A stretch of 64,000 nt of DNA, from assembly GCF_900188005.1 (NCBI RefSeq), contig NZ_FZNR01000001.1:930001-994000 (forward strand). The letters run 5' to 3'. Of this stretch, positions 44,513-54,827 are shown piece after piece. The notes below the pieces were generated by a model, which saw nothing but the letters and a program-made list of their open reading frames with translations, did no database searches and was not told the origin of the DNA. This DNA comes from Actinoplanes regularis. Its GTDB lineage: Bacteria > Actinomycetota > Actinomycetes > Mycobacteriales > Micromonosporaceae. Position numbers and translations under genes: made by a program. How positions within the stretch are numbered: the first letter of the stretch is position 1; every line of letters begins with the position of its first letter.

Positions 44513-45259
44513 ATGGCGGACCAAGTGGCAATCGTGACCGGGGCAAGCCGGGGAATCGGGTTCGCCATCGCGCAACGCTTCGTCGCCCAGGGCGCGAAGG
44601 TCGCGATCACCGGTCGGGACGCGGACGCCTTGCAAGCAGCGGTGAAGGAGCTGGGCGGCCCGGACGTGGCGCTCGGGGTGGCCGGCAAGGGCGACGACGC
44701 GGGGCACCGGGCCGAGGTGATCGACGCGGTGAACACGAAGTTCGGGCCGGTAACCACCCTGATCAACAACATCGGGATCAACCCGGCGTACGGGCCGCTG
44801 GCCAAGCTCGACCTGAACGCGGCCCGCAAGATGGCCGAGGTCAACCTGATCGGCACGCTCGGCTGGGTGCAGGAGGCGCTGCGCGGCGGGCTGGCCGAGG
44901 CCGGCGGCTCGGTCGTCAACATCTCCTCGGTCTCCGGGGTCCGCCCGGCGCCCGGCATCGCGTTCTACGGCACCACCAAGGCCGCGCTGATCCACCTCAC
45001 CGAGGAGCTGGCCGTCGAGCTGGCCCCGAAGATCCGGGTGAACGCGGTCGCCCCGGCCGTGGTCAAGACCCGCTTCGCCGCCGCGCTCTTCGAGGGCCGG
45101 GAGGAGCAGGTCACCGCGACGTACCCGCTGAAGCGGCTGGGCGCTCCGGAGGACGTGGCCGGCACGGTCGCGTTCCTCTGCTCGCCGGACGCCTCCTGGA
45201 TCACCGGCCAGACCATCGTGATCGACGGTGGCGTCACCCTGACCGGGGTGGTCGAGTGA
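44513..45259 (+). CDS. SDR family oxidoreductase (catabolic operon, first)
   Basis: A 248-residue classical short-chain dehydrogenase: [12 protein letters not shown] cofactor motif, NNIG, catalytic Ser in INISSVSG-like NISSVSG, and YGTTK (Tyr-x3-Lys). Resembles FabG/3-hydroxyacyl-CoA-type dehydrogenases. Strong AGGAGG ribosome binding site. Overlaps the next SDR gene. Confidence 0.9.
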   Translation: MADQVAIVTGASRGIGFAIAQRFVAQGAKVAITGRDADALQAAVKELGGPDVALGVAGKGDDAGHRAEVIDAVNTKFGPVTTLINNIGINPAYGPLAKLDLNAARKMAEVNLIGTLGWVQEALRGGLAEAGGSVVNISSVSGVRPAPGIAFYGTTKAALIHLTEELAVELAPKIRVNAVAPAVVKTRFAAALFEGREEQVTATYPLKRLGAPEDVAGTVAFLCSPDASWITGQTIVIDGGVTLTGVVE

Positions 45260-46029
45260 CCCGGGTCGTCGTCACCGGCGCCGGCGGCGGGATCGGCGCG
45301 GCGCTGGCCCGCCGGTTCGCCGCCGACGGCGCGAAGGTCGTGGTCAGCGACATCGACCCGGACGCGGTGGCGCGGGTCGCCGCCGAGATCGGCGGGATCG
45401 CGGTTCCCGCGGACGCCGCGTCGGAGGCCGACACCCAGCGATTGATCGAGGTCGCCTTCTCCGAGCTGGGCGGCATCGACCTGTTCTGCTCGAACGCCGG
45501 GGTGCTCACCGCCGGCGACGAGAACACCCCCGACGGGCTGTGGGAACGCGACTTCGGCGTGAACGTGATGTCGCACGTCTACGTGACCCGCGCGCTGCTG
45601 CCCCGCTGGCTCGACTCGGAGACGCCGAAGCGGCTGCTGATCACGGTGAGCGCGGCCGGGCTGCTGACCCTGCTGGGCAGCGCCACCTACTCGGTGACGA
45701 AGCACGCGGCGCTCGCCTACGCGGAGTGGCTGCGGGCCACGTACGCGCACCGGGGTCTGATCGTCCAGGCGCTCTGCCCCCAGGGTGTCCGCACCGACAT
45801 GCTGACCGGCGGGAACGCCCGCGGCAGCGGCAGCGCGGCGCTGCTCGCCAACGGCGCCCTGGAGCCGGCCGCGGTGGCCGACCTGGTCGCCGAGTCGCTG
45901 GACGGCAACGAGTTCCTGATCCTGCCGCATCCGGAGGTCGCCGACTACTACCGCTTGCGCGCGGCGGATCCGGACCGTTGGCTGGGTGGCATGAACAAGT
46001 TGCAGCGCGGCTTCGAGGGCGCGAAATGA
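45256..46029 (+). CDS. SDR family oxidoreductase (catabolic operon, second)
   Basis: A 257-residue SDR with [19 protein letters not shown] and YSVTK. The C-terminal region with [24 protein letters not shown] is typical of SDRs located beside acyl-CoA dehydrogenases in actinobacteria. Two SDRs in a row suggest oxidation of hydroxyl groups at successive steps. GTG start overlapping. Confidence 0.9.
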   Translation: MTRVVVTGAGGGIGAALARRFAADGAKVVVSDIDPDAVARVAAEIGGIAVPADAASEADTQRLIEVAFSELGGIDLFCSNAGVLTAGDENTPDGLWERDFGVNVMSHVYVTRALLPRWLDSETPKRLLITVSAAGLLTLLGSATYSVTKHAALAYAEWLRATYAHRGLIVQALCPQGVRTDMLTGGNARGSGSAALLANGALEPAAVADLVAESLDGNEFLILPHPEVADYYRLRAADPDRWLGGMNKLQRGFEGAK

Positions 46030-47006
46030 AGGGCCTCGACCTGGAGAAGCTCCAGGCCTATCTGGACAGTCCCCCGCTGACCGGGACGATGTTCGCCGGT
46101 GGGCGGTCGAATCTGACGTACGCGGTGACCGACGGGACGAACCGCTGGGTGCTGCGCCGGCCGCCGCTCGGGCACGTGCTTCCGACCGCGCATGACATGG
46201 CCCGCGAGCACCGCGTGCTGTCCGCGCTCTCCCAGGCGGGCTTCCCGGTCCCGGCGCCGGTCCTGCTCTGTGACGACCTCGCGGTCCTCGGCGCGCCCTT
46301 CTACCTGATGGAGCACGTCGACGGCACGATCTACCGGGACGCGACCCAGTTCGACGGAGTCGACCTGCGGGCGCTGACCTTCACCCTGGTGGACACGCTC
46401 GCCGACCTGCACTCGCTGGACCCGGAGAAGATCGGGCTGGGCGACTTCGGCAAGCCGGAGGGGTTCAACGCGCGCCAGGCGCGCCGCTGGAAGCAGCAGC
46501 TCGACGCGTCCCGCAGCCGGGAACTGCCCGGCATCGAGGAGTTGCACGCCCGGCTGGCCGCGGAGATCCCGGCCGGCGGCCCGGGTGCGGTCGTGCACGG
46601 CGACTTCCGCCTGGACAACGTGCTGATCGGCGGCTCCCTGGAAGTCAACGCGGTGCTCGACTGGGAGATGTCCACCCTCGGCGACCCGCTCAGCGACCTC
46701 GCCCTGATGCTGGTCTACGTCGGCCGCCCGCTGCTCTTCAAGGACGGCGAACCGTTCGCCCCGATCGACCTGCCCGGCCACCCCTCGCTCGACGAGATGA
46801 GCACGCGGTACGCCGAACGCAGCGGTCGCGATGTGAGCGATCTGCACTGGTATGTGGGATTCGCCGCGTTCAAGCTCGCCGTCATCCTGGAGGGCGTGCA
46901 CTATCGCTACACCAAGGGCCAGACCGTCGGCGCCGGCTTCGACAACGTCGGCGCGATGGTGCCCGCGCTGATCGAACAGGGCCACCGAGCGCTGGAAGGA
47001 CACTGA
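46026..47006 (+). CDS. Aminoglycoside-phosphotransferase-like (APH/ACAD10-type) kinase
   Basis: A 326-residue phosphotransferase-fold protein: [12 protein letters not shown] near the N-terminus, catalytic loop [12 protein letters not shown] and [11 protein letters not shown] as the metal-binding segment. Members encoded beside acyl-CoA dehydrogenases, as here, resemble the kinase part of human ACAD10/11, which phosphorylates 4-hydroxyacyl-CoAs before dehydration. ATGA overlap upstream and TGATG overlap downstream. Confidence 0.88.
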   Translation: MKGLDLEKLQAYLDSPPLTGTMFAGGRSNLTYAVTDGTNRWVLRRPPLGHVLPTAHDMAREHRVLSALSQAGFPVPAPVLLCDDLAVLGAPFYLMEHVDGTIYRDATQFDGVDLRALTFTLVDTLADLHSLDPEKIGLGDFGKPEGFNARQARRWKQQLDASRSRELPGIEELHARLAAEIPAGGPGAVVHGDFRLDNVLIGGSLEVNAVLDWEMSTLGDPLSDLALMLVYVGRPLLFKDGEPFAPIDLPGHPSLDEMSTRYAERSGRDVSDLHWYVGFAAFKLAVILEGVHYRYTKGQTVGAGFDNVGAMVPALIEQGHRALEGH

Positions 47007-48205
47007 TGGACTTCGAGTTCGACGCGACGACCGAGGACTACCGCAAGCGGCTGCTCGCCTTCATGGACGAGCACGTGTACCCGGCCGAAGCCTCGTTCCA
47101 CTCCGACGGCTGGGAGCCCCCGGCCGTACTGGAGGAGTTGAAATCCGCGGCGAAAGCCGCCGGGCTCTGGAATCTCTTCCTTCCGGGAGAGCACGGTGCC
47201 GGGCTGACCAACCTGCAGTACGCGCCGCTCGCCGAGATCACCGGGCGCAGCCCGGCGATCGCACCGGCCGCGCTGAACTGCAACGCCCCGGACACCGGCA
47301 ACATGGAGGTGCTCGCCGAGTTCGGCACCGCGCAGCAGCGGGAACGGTGGCTGAAGCCGCTGCTGGCCGGCGAGATCCGATCCGCGTTCGCGATGACCGA
47401 GCCGCAGGTGGCCTCCTCGGACGCCACCAACATCGGCACCCGGATCGAGCGGGACGGTGACGAGTACGTCATCAACGGCCACAAGTTCTTCATCACCGGC
47501 GCGATGAATCCGAACTGCAAGATCTTCATCGTGATGGGCAAGACCGACCCGGACGCGGACCGGCACGTGCAGCAGAGCCAGATCCTGGTGCCACGGGACA
47601 CCCCGGGCCTCACGGTGAAGCGCGGCATGACCGTCTTCGGCTACACCGACGGCGACCACGGCGGCCACGCCGAGCTGATCTTCGAGAACGTCCGGGTGCC
47701 GGCGACCAACCTGATCGGCGTCGAGGGCGGCGGCTTCGCGATCTCCCAGGCCCGGCTCGGTCCCGGCCGGATCCACCACTGCATGCGGCTGATCGGCATG
47801 GCCGAACGCGCCCTGGAGTTGATGTGCACGCGCGCGCTGAGCCGGACCCCGTTCGGCAAGCCGCTCGCCGAGCAGGGCGTGATCCAGGACTGGATCGCGG
47901 AGTCCCGGGTCCGGATCGAGCAGGCCCGCCTGCTGGTGCTCAAGGCCGCCTGGCTGATGGACACCGTCGGCAACAAGGGCGCGCACACCGAGATCCAGTC
48001 CATCAAGATCGTGGTTCCGGCGACCGTCGAGTGGATCCTGGACAAGGCGATCCAGGCGCACGGCGCGGTCGGCACCAGCCAGGACACGCCGCTCGCCGCG
48101 ATCTGGGTGGCGGCCCGGACGCTGCGTCTCGCCGACGGCCCCGACGAGGTGCACAAGCGGTCGCTGGCCCGGCGGGAGCTGAACCGCTACCGGAGCCGTC
48201 CGTGA
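47006..48205 (+). CDS. Acyl-CoA dehydrogenase
   Basis: A 399-residue FAD enzyme. [29 protein letters not shown] and [23 protein letters not shown] are typical of the ACAD10/11-type branch; the C-terminus has [15 protein letters not shown]. With the upstream kinase it fits the 4-hydroxyacyl-CoA route. Substrate chain is unknown. Overlaps the kinase gene by one nt and the TetR by four. Confidence 0.92.
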   Translation: MDFEFDATTEDYRKRLLAFMDEHVYPAEASFHSDGWEPPAVLEELKSAAKAAGLWNLFLPGEHGAGLTNLQYAPLAEITGRSPAIAPAALNCNAPDTGNMEVLAEFGTAQQRERWLKPLLAGEIRSAFAMTEPQVASSDATNIGTRIERDGDEYVINGHKFFITGAMNPNCKIFIVMGKTDPDADRHVQQSQILVPRDTPGLTVKRGMTVFGYTDGDHGGHAELIFENVRVPATNLIGVEGGGFAISQARLGPGRIHHCMRLIGMAERALELMCTRALSRTPFGKPLAEQGVIQDWIAESRVRIEQARLLVLKAAWLMDTVGNKGAHTEIQSIKIVVPATVEWILDKAIQAHGAVGTSQDTPLAAIWVAARTLRLADGPDEVHKRSLARRELNRYRSRP

Positions 48206-48786
48206 CCCAGCCACCGCGCGTCGACGGTCGCACCGCCCGGTCCGAGCGGACCCGCAACGCGATCGTCGACGCCCACCTCCAGCTGATCACCGAGGGCGAC
48301 CTGCGGCCGACCGCGGACCGGATCGCCAAGCTCGCCGGTGTCTCGCTGCGTGCGCTGTGGAGCCACTTCGCCGACATGGAGGCGTTGATGGCGGCGAGCG
48401 GGCAGCGGGTGCTGGAGCAGCGTGACGCGTCGTACCTGCCGATTCCGGCGGACCTGCCGCTCGGCGAGCGGATCGAGGCGTACTGCCGGCAGCGGGCCCG
48501 CCTGCTGGAGGAGGTCGGGCCGGCGGCGCGGGCGTCCGCACTGAAGGAGCCGTTCTCCGACGCGCTGCAGCATTACCGCCGGCTCCATGTCGCCCGGGTC
48601 CGCGACGAGCTGACCAGCACGTTTCCCGAGGAGATCGGGGCGGACAGGGATCTGTTGGACGCGCTGACCGCGATCAGCCTCTGGCCGACCTGGTCGATCT
48701 GGCGGGAGGCGATGGACCTGCCGGTCGAGGCGGCCCAGGCCGCCCTCGCCCGGGGCGTCCGCGCCCTGATCACGTCCGCTGCCTGA
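48202..48786 (+). CDS. TetR family regulator (end of liv/SDR/ACAD operon)
   Basis: A 194-residue TetR-like protein: [18 protein letters not shown] and [20 protein letters not shown] form the HTH. It is the last gene of the ten-gene operon and probably controls it, possibly through the palindrome at 39576. GTG start overlaps the ACAD stop. Confidence 0.85.
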   Translation: MTQPPRVDGRTARSERTRNAIVDAHLQLITEGDLRPTADRIAKLAGVSLRALWSHFADMEALMAASGQRVLEQRDASYLPIPADLPLGERIEAYCRQRARLLEEVGPAARASALKEPFSDALQHYRRLHVARVRDELTSTFPEEIGADRDLLDALTAISLWPTWSIWREAMDLPVEAAQAALARGVRALITSAA

Positions 48787-48792
48787 CGCTCG

Positions 48793-51429
48793 TCAGCTGA
48801 ACGGGGTCAGGCCCAGCCGAGCAGCCTCGGCCGCGGCCTGGCCCCGCCGGGACACCCCGAGCTTCCGCAGGATCGCGGAGACGTGGTGGTGGACCGTCTT
48901 CGTCGACAGGAACAGCCGCTCCGCGATCTCCACATTCGACAGCCCCTGCTGAACCAGGCCCAGCACCTCGACCTCCCGGCGGGTCAGCTCGGCCGGATTG
49001 CCGCGGGTCCAGCGCTGCGGGCCGCGCGGGATGTCGCGGACACCCCGGGAACGCAGCCGGCGGGTCACGATCGCGGCGGCCGGGCGGGCACCGAGCCGCT
49101 GGAACTCGGCGAGGGCGGTGCGCAGGGACGCCTCGTCCGCGGCACCGGCCAGGGCGAGCGCCGCGTCGTAGGCGCAGTCCCGCTTCCGCCAGCGCTCGGC
49201 GGCGGCCGCCACCTCACCGGCGAGCTGCAGTGCGTACGGTTCGAGCAGCCCCGTACCGGCGAGGTCGCGGTCCGGGTCACCGGCGAGCCGGCGCAGCCAG
49301 GCCAACTCGCCGAGCATCCACCTCGCGCCGCGCCGGGACGCCAGGTCCCAGGCCTGCGCGAGCTCCGGCTCCACCGGGGCGCCGGCCAGCCAGGCCGCCT
49401 CGGCCCGGGCGGTCGCCACCGGAGCCACGTACTGCAGCTCGGCCCGCCCGACGGTGAGCTCGCGCGCCTCGTCCAGCAGCGGCCACGGGTCGTCGCCACC
49501 GCGCCGGGCCCGGATCAGCCCGAGCACGCTGAGCGCCAGGATCCGCGGCAGCGGCACCGGCTTGGCGTCGCGCAGCACCTCCTCGGCGTCGGCGGCGGCC
49601 TTCTCCCAGCGACCCAGGTCGAGGTGGTAGCGCGCCCGGTAGGCCAGCACGTAGTGCTTCCACGCCTCCAGCCCCAGGTCGGCGCAGGCCAGGACACCCC
49701 GGTCCAGCCAGGACGCCAGGTGGTACGAGCGGACCCGGGTCATCGCCCAGCCGGCGTGGATGTACGCGCGCCCGATGTGCTCCTCCAGGCCCTCCCGCTC
49801 GGCCAGTGCCAGGCTGCGCTCCAGCTTGCCGATCCCCTCCGCCTCCCCGGCCAGCAGCATCATGGTGCCGACGTTGTTCAGGCTGTGCACCACGACCTCC
49901 GGCACGCTGTGCCGCTCCGCCAGCGACAGCGCCCGCGCCCCCATCTCCAGGGTGTCGGCGTACTCCTCGATGTTGAGCGCGACCGAGGCCTGATTGGTGT
50001 ACGCCACCGCCAGCTCCGCCCCGGCCGCCACCGTGTCGAGCAGCCGCAACGCCGCCCGCCCGGCCTCGACGGCCGCGTCGGTGCAGCCGCCGCACCACAG
50101 CCGCCGGGACAGGGTGGACATCGCGAGGCCCTCGCCGGTCCGGTCGCCGGCCCGCCGATGCTCGTCGATCGCCTCTCGCAGCGCTTCGATCGAGTCCTGG
50201 GTCTGCTCGGTCAGCTAGCACTCGTAGGAGCGGCGTTCCAGCAGGCCGGCACGGGCCGCCGGATCGAGGCCGGTCGCGTACCGCAGGGCGCGGGCGTACT
50301 GCGCGGCGGCCTCCCGGTGCGCACCGGAGCCGGCGGCCCGCTCGGCGGCGCGTGGCGCCCAGGCCAGCACGACCTCATCGTCGCCGGCCGCGTCGGCGTG
50401 ATGCGCGACCCGGCTCGGGTCGGCCTTCTCCGGCTCGCCGAGCAGCACCCGCAACACGCCGCGGTGCAGCTCCAGGCGCCGGTGCGGGGCGAGGGACTCC
50501 TCGACGGTGATCCGCGCCAGCTCGTGGCGGAACGCCACCCCGCCGGGCACGCTCTCCAGCATCCCGGCGCGCAGCGCCTCGTCCAGGCCGGTCGCGTCCT
50601 CGATCAGGCGCAGCTCCGCGTAGGGCGGGGTCACCGAGACCGCGTCCAGCACCGCGGCCGCCTCGGGACCGAGCCGGGCGGCGCGGGCCAGCACCGCGTC
50701 ACGCACGGTCAGCGGCACTTCGCCGTCATCGCCGGCCAGCACCTCGGTGACGAAGAACGGATTGCCGCCGGTGGCCCGGTGCAGCGCCGTCCCGTCCCGC
50801 CCATGCGACCTCGCCAGCTCGCAGACCGCACCGGCGGAGAGCGGCCCGACGCTCAGCCGCCGGGTTCCCGCGCCCCGCAGCTCACCGAGCAGCCGCCGCA
50901 GCGGGTGCCCCCGGCCCACCTCGTCACTGCGGTAGGTGGCGATCACCAGCGCCGGGAGCGCGCCGATGCGCCGGCCGAGCAGGCTGAGCACGTCCAGGGT
51001 GGCCTCGTCGGCCCAGTGCAGGTCCTCCAGGACCAGAACCAGACCGGGCCGCTCACGTACGTCCCGGATGATCGCGGTGGCCAGCTCGTACGACTTCGCC
51101 CCGCGCTCGATCAGCTCCCCGATCGCGCCGCCGGCGTCCTGCGCCATCTCCAGGAACGGGCCCAGCGGCCGGGGCGTGTAGAGCGGATCGCAGGCGCCCT
51201 GGAGCACCGGCCGGCTCGTCCGGCACTCGGCCCGGAACCGCCGGACCAGCGCGGTCTTGCCGCCTCCGGCCTCCCCACCGAGCAGCACGAGGACACCGCC
51301 GCGGCCGCTCCGGACGGTCTCGTGCGCCTGACGCAGCTCAGCCAGTTGCTCGGACCGCTCCAGCAGCCCGCCCCCGCCGTTCGTCTCCCCCACCGCCGCA
51401 CCATGACACCGGCCTCCACCCCACTCCAT
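48793..51429 (-). pseudogene. LuxR-type LAL regulator interrupted by an in-frame TAG
   Basis: One reading frame of 878 codons encodes a complete LAL regulator except for TAG at 50217-50215. The N-terminal 404 residues (to LERRSYEC) hold a Walker A GEAGGGKTALV and LVLEDLHWADEATL of the AAA/STAND ATPase; after the stop the same frame continues LTEQTQDSIEAL with TPR-like repeats and ends in a LuxR HTH (LTRREVEVLGLVQQGLSNVEIA). Related proteins have YECYL at this spot, so a Tyr codon TAC or TAT may have become TAG. A downstream ATG at 50121 could give a C-terminal fragment. It may be a recent pseudogene, a readthrough site or a sequence error. Confidence 0.85.
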
Positions 51430-51521
51430 CAGCTATCCGACATCCGATAGCACCGATCCAGACCGATGGCCGCTTTCGATTCACCGCGGCGTCGATGACG
51501 CCCGGTACGCCCGGAAAAGCG

Positions 51522-51558
51522 CCGACACCCGGGCCGGCTGAAGCGGACCGGGTGTCGG
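51522..51558 (-). terminator. Rho-independent terminator of the TetR-ALDH-ADH operon
   Basis: CCGACACCCGG (51522-51532) and CCGGGTGTCGG (51548-51558) form a perfect 11-bp stem, 12 bp after the alcohol dehydrogenase stop. Read on the minus strand it is followed by CGCTTTTCC. Confidence 0.7.
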
Positions 51559-51570
51559 ATGCGGTGGACG

Positions 51571-52659
51571 TCAGAGGCGGACGATCGAGCGGGCGCCCTC
51601 GCCCCGAGCCATCCGGTCGAAGGCGGCCGGCACGTCGGCCAGGCCGATCCGGTCGGTGATCAGGTGGTCCAGGGACAGTTTGCCGTCGAGGACGTCGCGG
51701 GCCAGCGCCGGAACCGCCACGTCCGGGTCCGCCTGCCCGTACACCGAGGCCCGCAGGGTCCGCGCCGACGAGAAGACGTCCAGCGCCGCGAGCTGCACCA
51801 TGTCGTCGGCCGAACCCATCCCGACCACGGTCACCTGCCCGCCGCGCCGGGTGGCCCGCCAGGCGGCCCGGATCGTCGACGCCCGGCCGACGCACTCGAT
51901 GGCGTGGTCCGCGCCGCGCCCCTCGGTGCGCACCCGGACCTCCTTGGAGAGCGCCTCCGACGACACCAGGAAGTCGGTCGCGCCGGCCGCCTCGGCCAGC
52001 CCCTTCTTCGCCTCGCTGACGTCGACCGCGATCACCTGGGCGGCGCCGGCCGCCCGGGCCGCCGTGACGACCGACAGCCCGACCCCGCCGAGCCCGATCA
52101 CCACCACCGATTCGCCGGGCTGCACGTTCGCGGTGTTGCGGACCGCGCCGGAGCCGGTCAGCACCGCGCACCCGAGCAGGGCCGCGAGTTCGAGATCGAG
52201 TTCCTTCGGTACGGCGATGACCGCGTTCTCCGGCGCGACCACCTGCTGGGCGAACGCGCCCAGCCCGAGGCACACGTGCACCGGGGCGCCGTCCAGCGTC
52301 ATGCCGTTCTCCAGGGCCGCCACCCCGGAGGAGGTGGAGCAGAGCCACGGCTGCCCGTGCTCGCAGAACCAGCAGGACCGGCACGGCGGCTGCCAGTTCA
52401 GGACCACGTGGTCACCGACCGCGGCCCGGGTGACGTGCTCGCCGACCTCGACCACCTCGCCGGCCGCCTCATGGCCGAGCACCAGCGGGTGCGGCGGCCG
52501 GAGCGTCCCGTTGATCATCGACAGGTCGGAGTGGCAGACGCCGGCCGCCCGGACCCGCACGCGCACCTGGCCGGGGCCGACCTCGGGCCGGCGCAGCTCC
52601 TCGACCGTGGGCGGGGCACCGTCGGTGCGAGCCACCAGGCCGGAGATGTAGTAGCTCAT
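51571..52659 (-). CDS. Zinc-dependent alcohol dehydrogenase
   Basis: A 362-residue medium-chain dehydrogenase. Catalytic zinc ligands Cys42 (GVCHSD) and His63/Glu64 (LGHEAAGE), structural zinc cysteines 93, 96, 99 and 107 (PPCRSCWFCEHGQPWLC), and NAD site GLGGVGLSVV are all in place. It belongs to the class III-like group that oxidises longer-chain alcohols. Last gene of the operon; overlaps the ALDH gene by 4 nt. Confidence 0.92.
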   Translation of the reverse strand: MSYYISGLVARTDGAPPTVEELRRPEVGPGQVRVRVRAAGVCHSDLSMINGTLRPPHPLVLGHEAAGEVVEVGEHVTRAAVGDHVVLNWQPPCRSCWFCEHGQPWLCSTSSGVAALENGMTLDGAPVHVCLGLGAFAQQVVAPENAVIAVPKELDLELAALLGCAVLTGSGAVRNTANVQPGESVVVIGLGGVGLSVVTAARAAGAAQVIAVDVSEAKKGLAEAAGATDFLVSSEALSKEVRVRTEGRGADHAIECVGRASTIRAAWRATRRGGQVTVVGMGSADDMVQLAALDVFSSARTLRASVYGQADPDVAVPALARDVLDGKLSLDHLITDRIGLADVPAAFDRMARGEGARSIVRL

Positions 52660-54065
52660 CGTTGGATCGCCTTCACCTGCTGGAACTCCTCCAGGCCGTA
52701 CCGGCCCATCTCCCGGCCGACGCCGGACTGCTTGTAACCGCCGAACGGGGCGAACGGGTTGAACGAGCCGCCGTTCACGTCGACCGCGCCGGTGCGGATC
52801 CGCCGGGCCACCGCGAGCGCGTGCTCGTCGCCGCCCCAGACTCCGCCGGCCAGGCCATACTTCGAATTGTTGGCGATCGCGACGGCTTCGTCGTCGGTTC
52901 CGAACGGAATGATCGACAGCACCGGGCCGAAGATCTCCTCCTGGGCCAGTTCGCTGTCCGGGTCGACGTCGGCGAAGACGGTCGGGGCCACGAAGTGCCC
53001 GGTGCCGGGCAGCGGCACGTCCAGCCCGCCGGCCACGAGGCGGGCGTCGGCCCGCTCGATGAAGCCGCGGACCCGCTCCCGCTGGGCGGCGGAGACCAGC
53101 GGGCCGAGCCGGGTGGCCGGGTCGAACGGGTCACCCACGTTGTAGCCGGCCGCGGTCTTGGCGGCCAGCGCGACGGCCTCGTCGTAGTTGTCGCGGTGCA
53201 CCAGCATCCGGGTCCAGGCCGTACAGGTCTGGCCGGAGTTGAGGAACGCGTTGCCGACGCCGACCTTGACCGCTTTGACCAGGTCGGCGTCCTCCAGGAT
53301 CACGTTGGCGGACTTGCCGCCCAGCTCCAGGGAGACCTTGGCGATCCGGTCGGCGGCGGCGCGCGTGATGGCCCGGCCGGTCGCGGTGGAGCCGGTGAAC
53401 GAGATCATGTCGATGTCCGGGTGGCCGGCGATCGCCGCGCCGACCTCCGGTCCGGTGCCGGTGACCAGGTTGAGCACGCCGGGCGGCAGTCCCGCCTCGT
53501 CCGCGGCGTCCAGGAGCAGGTACGCCACCAGCGGGGTGAGCTCGCTCGGCTTCAACACCACCGTGCACCCGGCCGCCAGCGCCGCCCCGACCTTCGCGAC
53601 CACCTGATGCAGCGGGTAGTTCCACGGGGTGATCGCGCCGACCACGCCGGCCGCCTCGCGTACGACCAGCGAGTTGCCGATCGTCTCCGGTTCGTCGGGG
53701 CGGCCGGCCAGATCGGCGTACCCCCGGAGAACCGCGAGCGGCAGGCCCGCCTGGATCGCCTGCGCGATCTTCAGGGGACTGCCCAGCTCCAGGCCGACCG
53801 TCCGGGCGATCTCACCCGCGCGGGCGGCGAGCGCCGTGTGCAGCCGGTCGAGGGCGGCACCGCGCTCGGCCATCGGCAGGCCGGCCCAGCCGTCGAAGGC
53901 CTGCCGGGCCGCGGAGACCGCGAGGTTCACGTCCTCGGCGGTGCCGGCCGGGACGTGCCCGATCACCTTCTCGGTGTACGGGTTCTCGACCTCGATCCGT
54001 TCGCTGGAAGCGGGCGGCACCCAATTGCCACCGATGTAGAGCTGTTCCCGGAATTCCGACGTCAT
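52656..54065 (-). CDS. NAD(P)-dependent aldehyde dehydrogenase
   Basis: A 469-residue aldehyde dehydrogenase: catalytic Cys in [13 protein letters not shown], Glu in [10 protein letters not shown], cofactor motif [11 protein letters not shown], and [20 protein letters not shown] at the C-terminus. With the ADH it would convert an alcohol to the acid that the nearby CoA ligase activates. Overlaps both neighbours. Confidence 0.94.
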   Translation of the reverse strand: MTSEFREQLYIGGNWVPPASSERIEVENPYTEKVIGHVPAGTAEDVNLAVSAARQAFDGWAGLPMAERGAALDRLHTALAARAGEIARTVGLELGSPLKIAQAIQAGLPLAVLRGYADLAGRPDEPETIGNSLVVREAAGVVGAITPWNYPLHQVVAKVGAALAAGCTVVLKPSELTPLVAYLLLDAADEAGLPPGVLNLVTGTGPEVGAAIAGHPDIDMISFTGSTATGRAITRAAADRIAKVSLELGGKSANVILEDADLVKAVKVGVGNAFLNSGQTCTAWTRMLVHRDNYDEAVALAAKTAAGYNVGDPFDPATRLGPLVSAAQRERVRGFIERADARLVAGGLDVPLPGTGHFVAPTVFADVDPDSELAQEEIFGPVLSIIPFGTDDEAVAIANNSKYGLAGGVWGGDEHALAVARRIRTGAVDVNGGSFNPFAPFGGYKQSGVGREMGRYGLEEFQQVKAIQR

Positions 54066-54691
54066 CGGCGTACCCCCTGGTCGTAGTGTTCGGACAGGCC
54101 GGCGAGGAGCAGGTCCAGCCCGAGTTCGAAGGCACCCTCGTCCACTGCGGCGCGGTGGGCCGACAGCTCGTGGGCGCGGTGCAGGTGCGGATAGCGCTCG
54201 TAGATCTCCGGGTTGTTCTCGAAGCCGAGCGCGAACGAGCCGAGCGCGGAGCCGGTGATCAGGTATCGCATCAGCGCGCCGATGTGGGTGGCCCGCGAGC
54301 GCGACCAGCCGGCCTCGATCAGCGCACCGTAGACGGCCTCGGCCATGGCCAGCGCGTGCGGCCGGCGACCGGGCCCGGTGGCCAGCACCCGGACGATGTT
54401 CGGGTGGGCGGAGAGCACCCCGTGGTACGACTTCGCCCAGAGCCGCAGCCCGTCCCGCCAGTCGCAGTCGGCGAACACGCCGATGTCCACCTGGCCGACC
54501 ACCGACTCGGCGACCGCGTCGACGATCTCGGCCTTGGTGGCGAAGTGGTTGTAGAGCGACGGGCCCTGCACGCCCAGCTCGGTCGCGAGCCGCCGCATCG
54601 ACAGTGCGTCCAGTCCCTCCGCATCGATCAGCGTGGACGCGGCTTCGACGATGCGCTCACGGGTGAGCAGCGCCTGCCGTGGCCTCGCCAT
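54062..54691 (-). CDS. TetR family repressor of the ALDH-ADH operon and acyl-CoA ligase
   Basis: A 209-residue TetR protein: RERIVEAASTLIDAEGLDALSMRRLA HTH with GVQGPSLYNHFATKAEI, and a TetR_C-like ligand domain. ATG 54691 is preferred over an upstream TTG since GGAGGAGG lies just before it. First gene of a three-gene operon and divergent from fadD, with an inverted repeat between; it probably represses both. Confidence 0.9.
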   Translation of the reverse strand: MARPRQALLTRERIVEAASTLIDAEGLDALSMRRLATELGVQGPSLYNHFATKAEIVDAVAESVVGQVDIGVFADCDWRDGLRLWAKSYHGVLSAHPNIVRVLATGPGRRPHALAMAEAVYGALIEAGWSRSRATHIGALMRYLITGSALGSFALGFENNPEIYERYPHLHRAHELSAHRAAVDEGAFELGLDLLLAGLSEHYDQGVRR

Positions 54692-54743
54692 CCGCCGTTC
54701 CTCCTCCAACCGGATCGCTGAAAAACAGGAATCAACACTGGAC

Positions 54744-54774
54744 GCGCAAAAACTTACGCCGCTAGTTTATGCGC
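54744..54774. promoter_or_regulatory. Inverted repeat between TetR and the acyl-CoA ligase gene
   Basis: GCGCAAAAACT (54744-54754) and AGTTTATGCGC (54764-54774) match at 10 of 11 pairs around a 9-bp spacer. Overlapping it, TTACGCCGCTAGTTTAT (54754-54770) agrees at 12 of 17 positions with the liv operator palindrome. Confidence 0.55.
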
Positions 54775-54827
54775 AAGCTGCGACGTACATCACTTCGCGG
54801 GCCTACTAGGACCGGAGGAAGCCCAGC

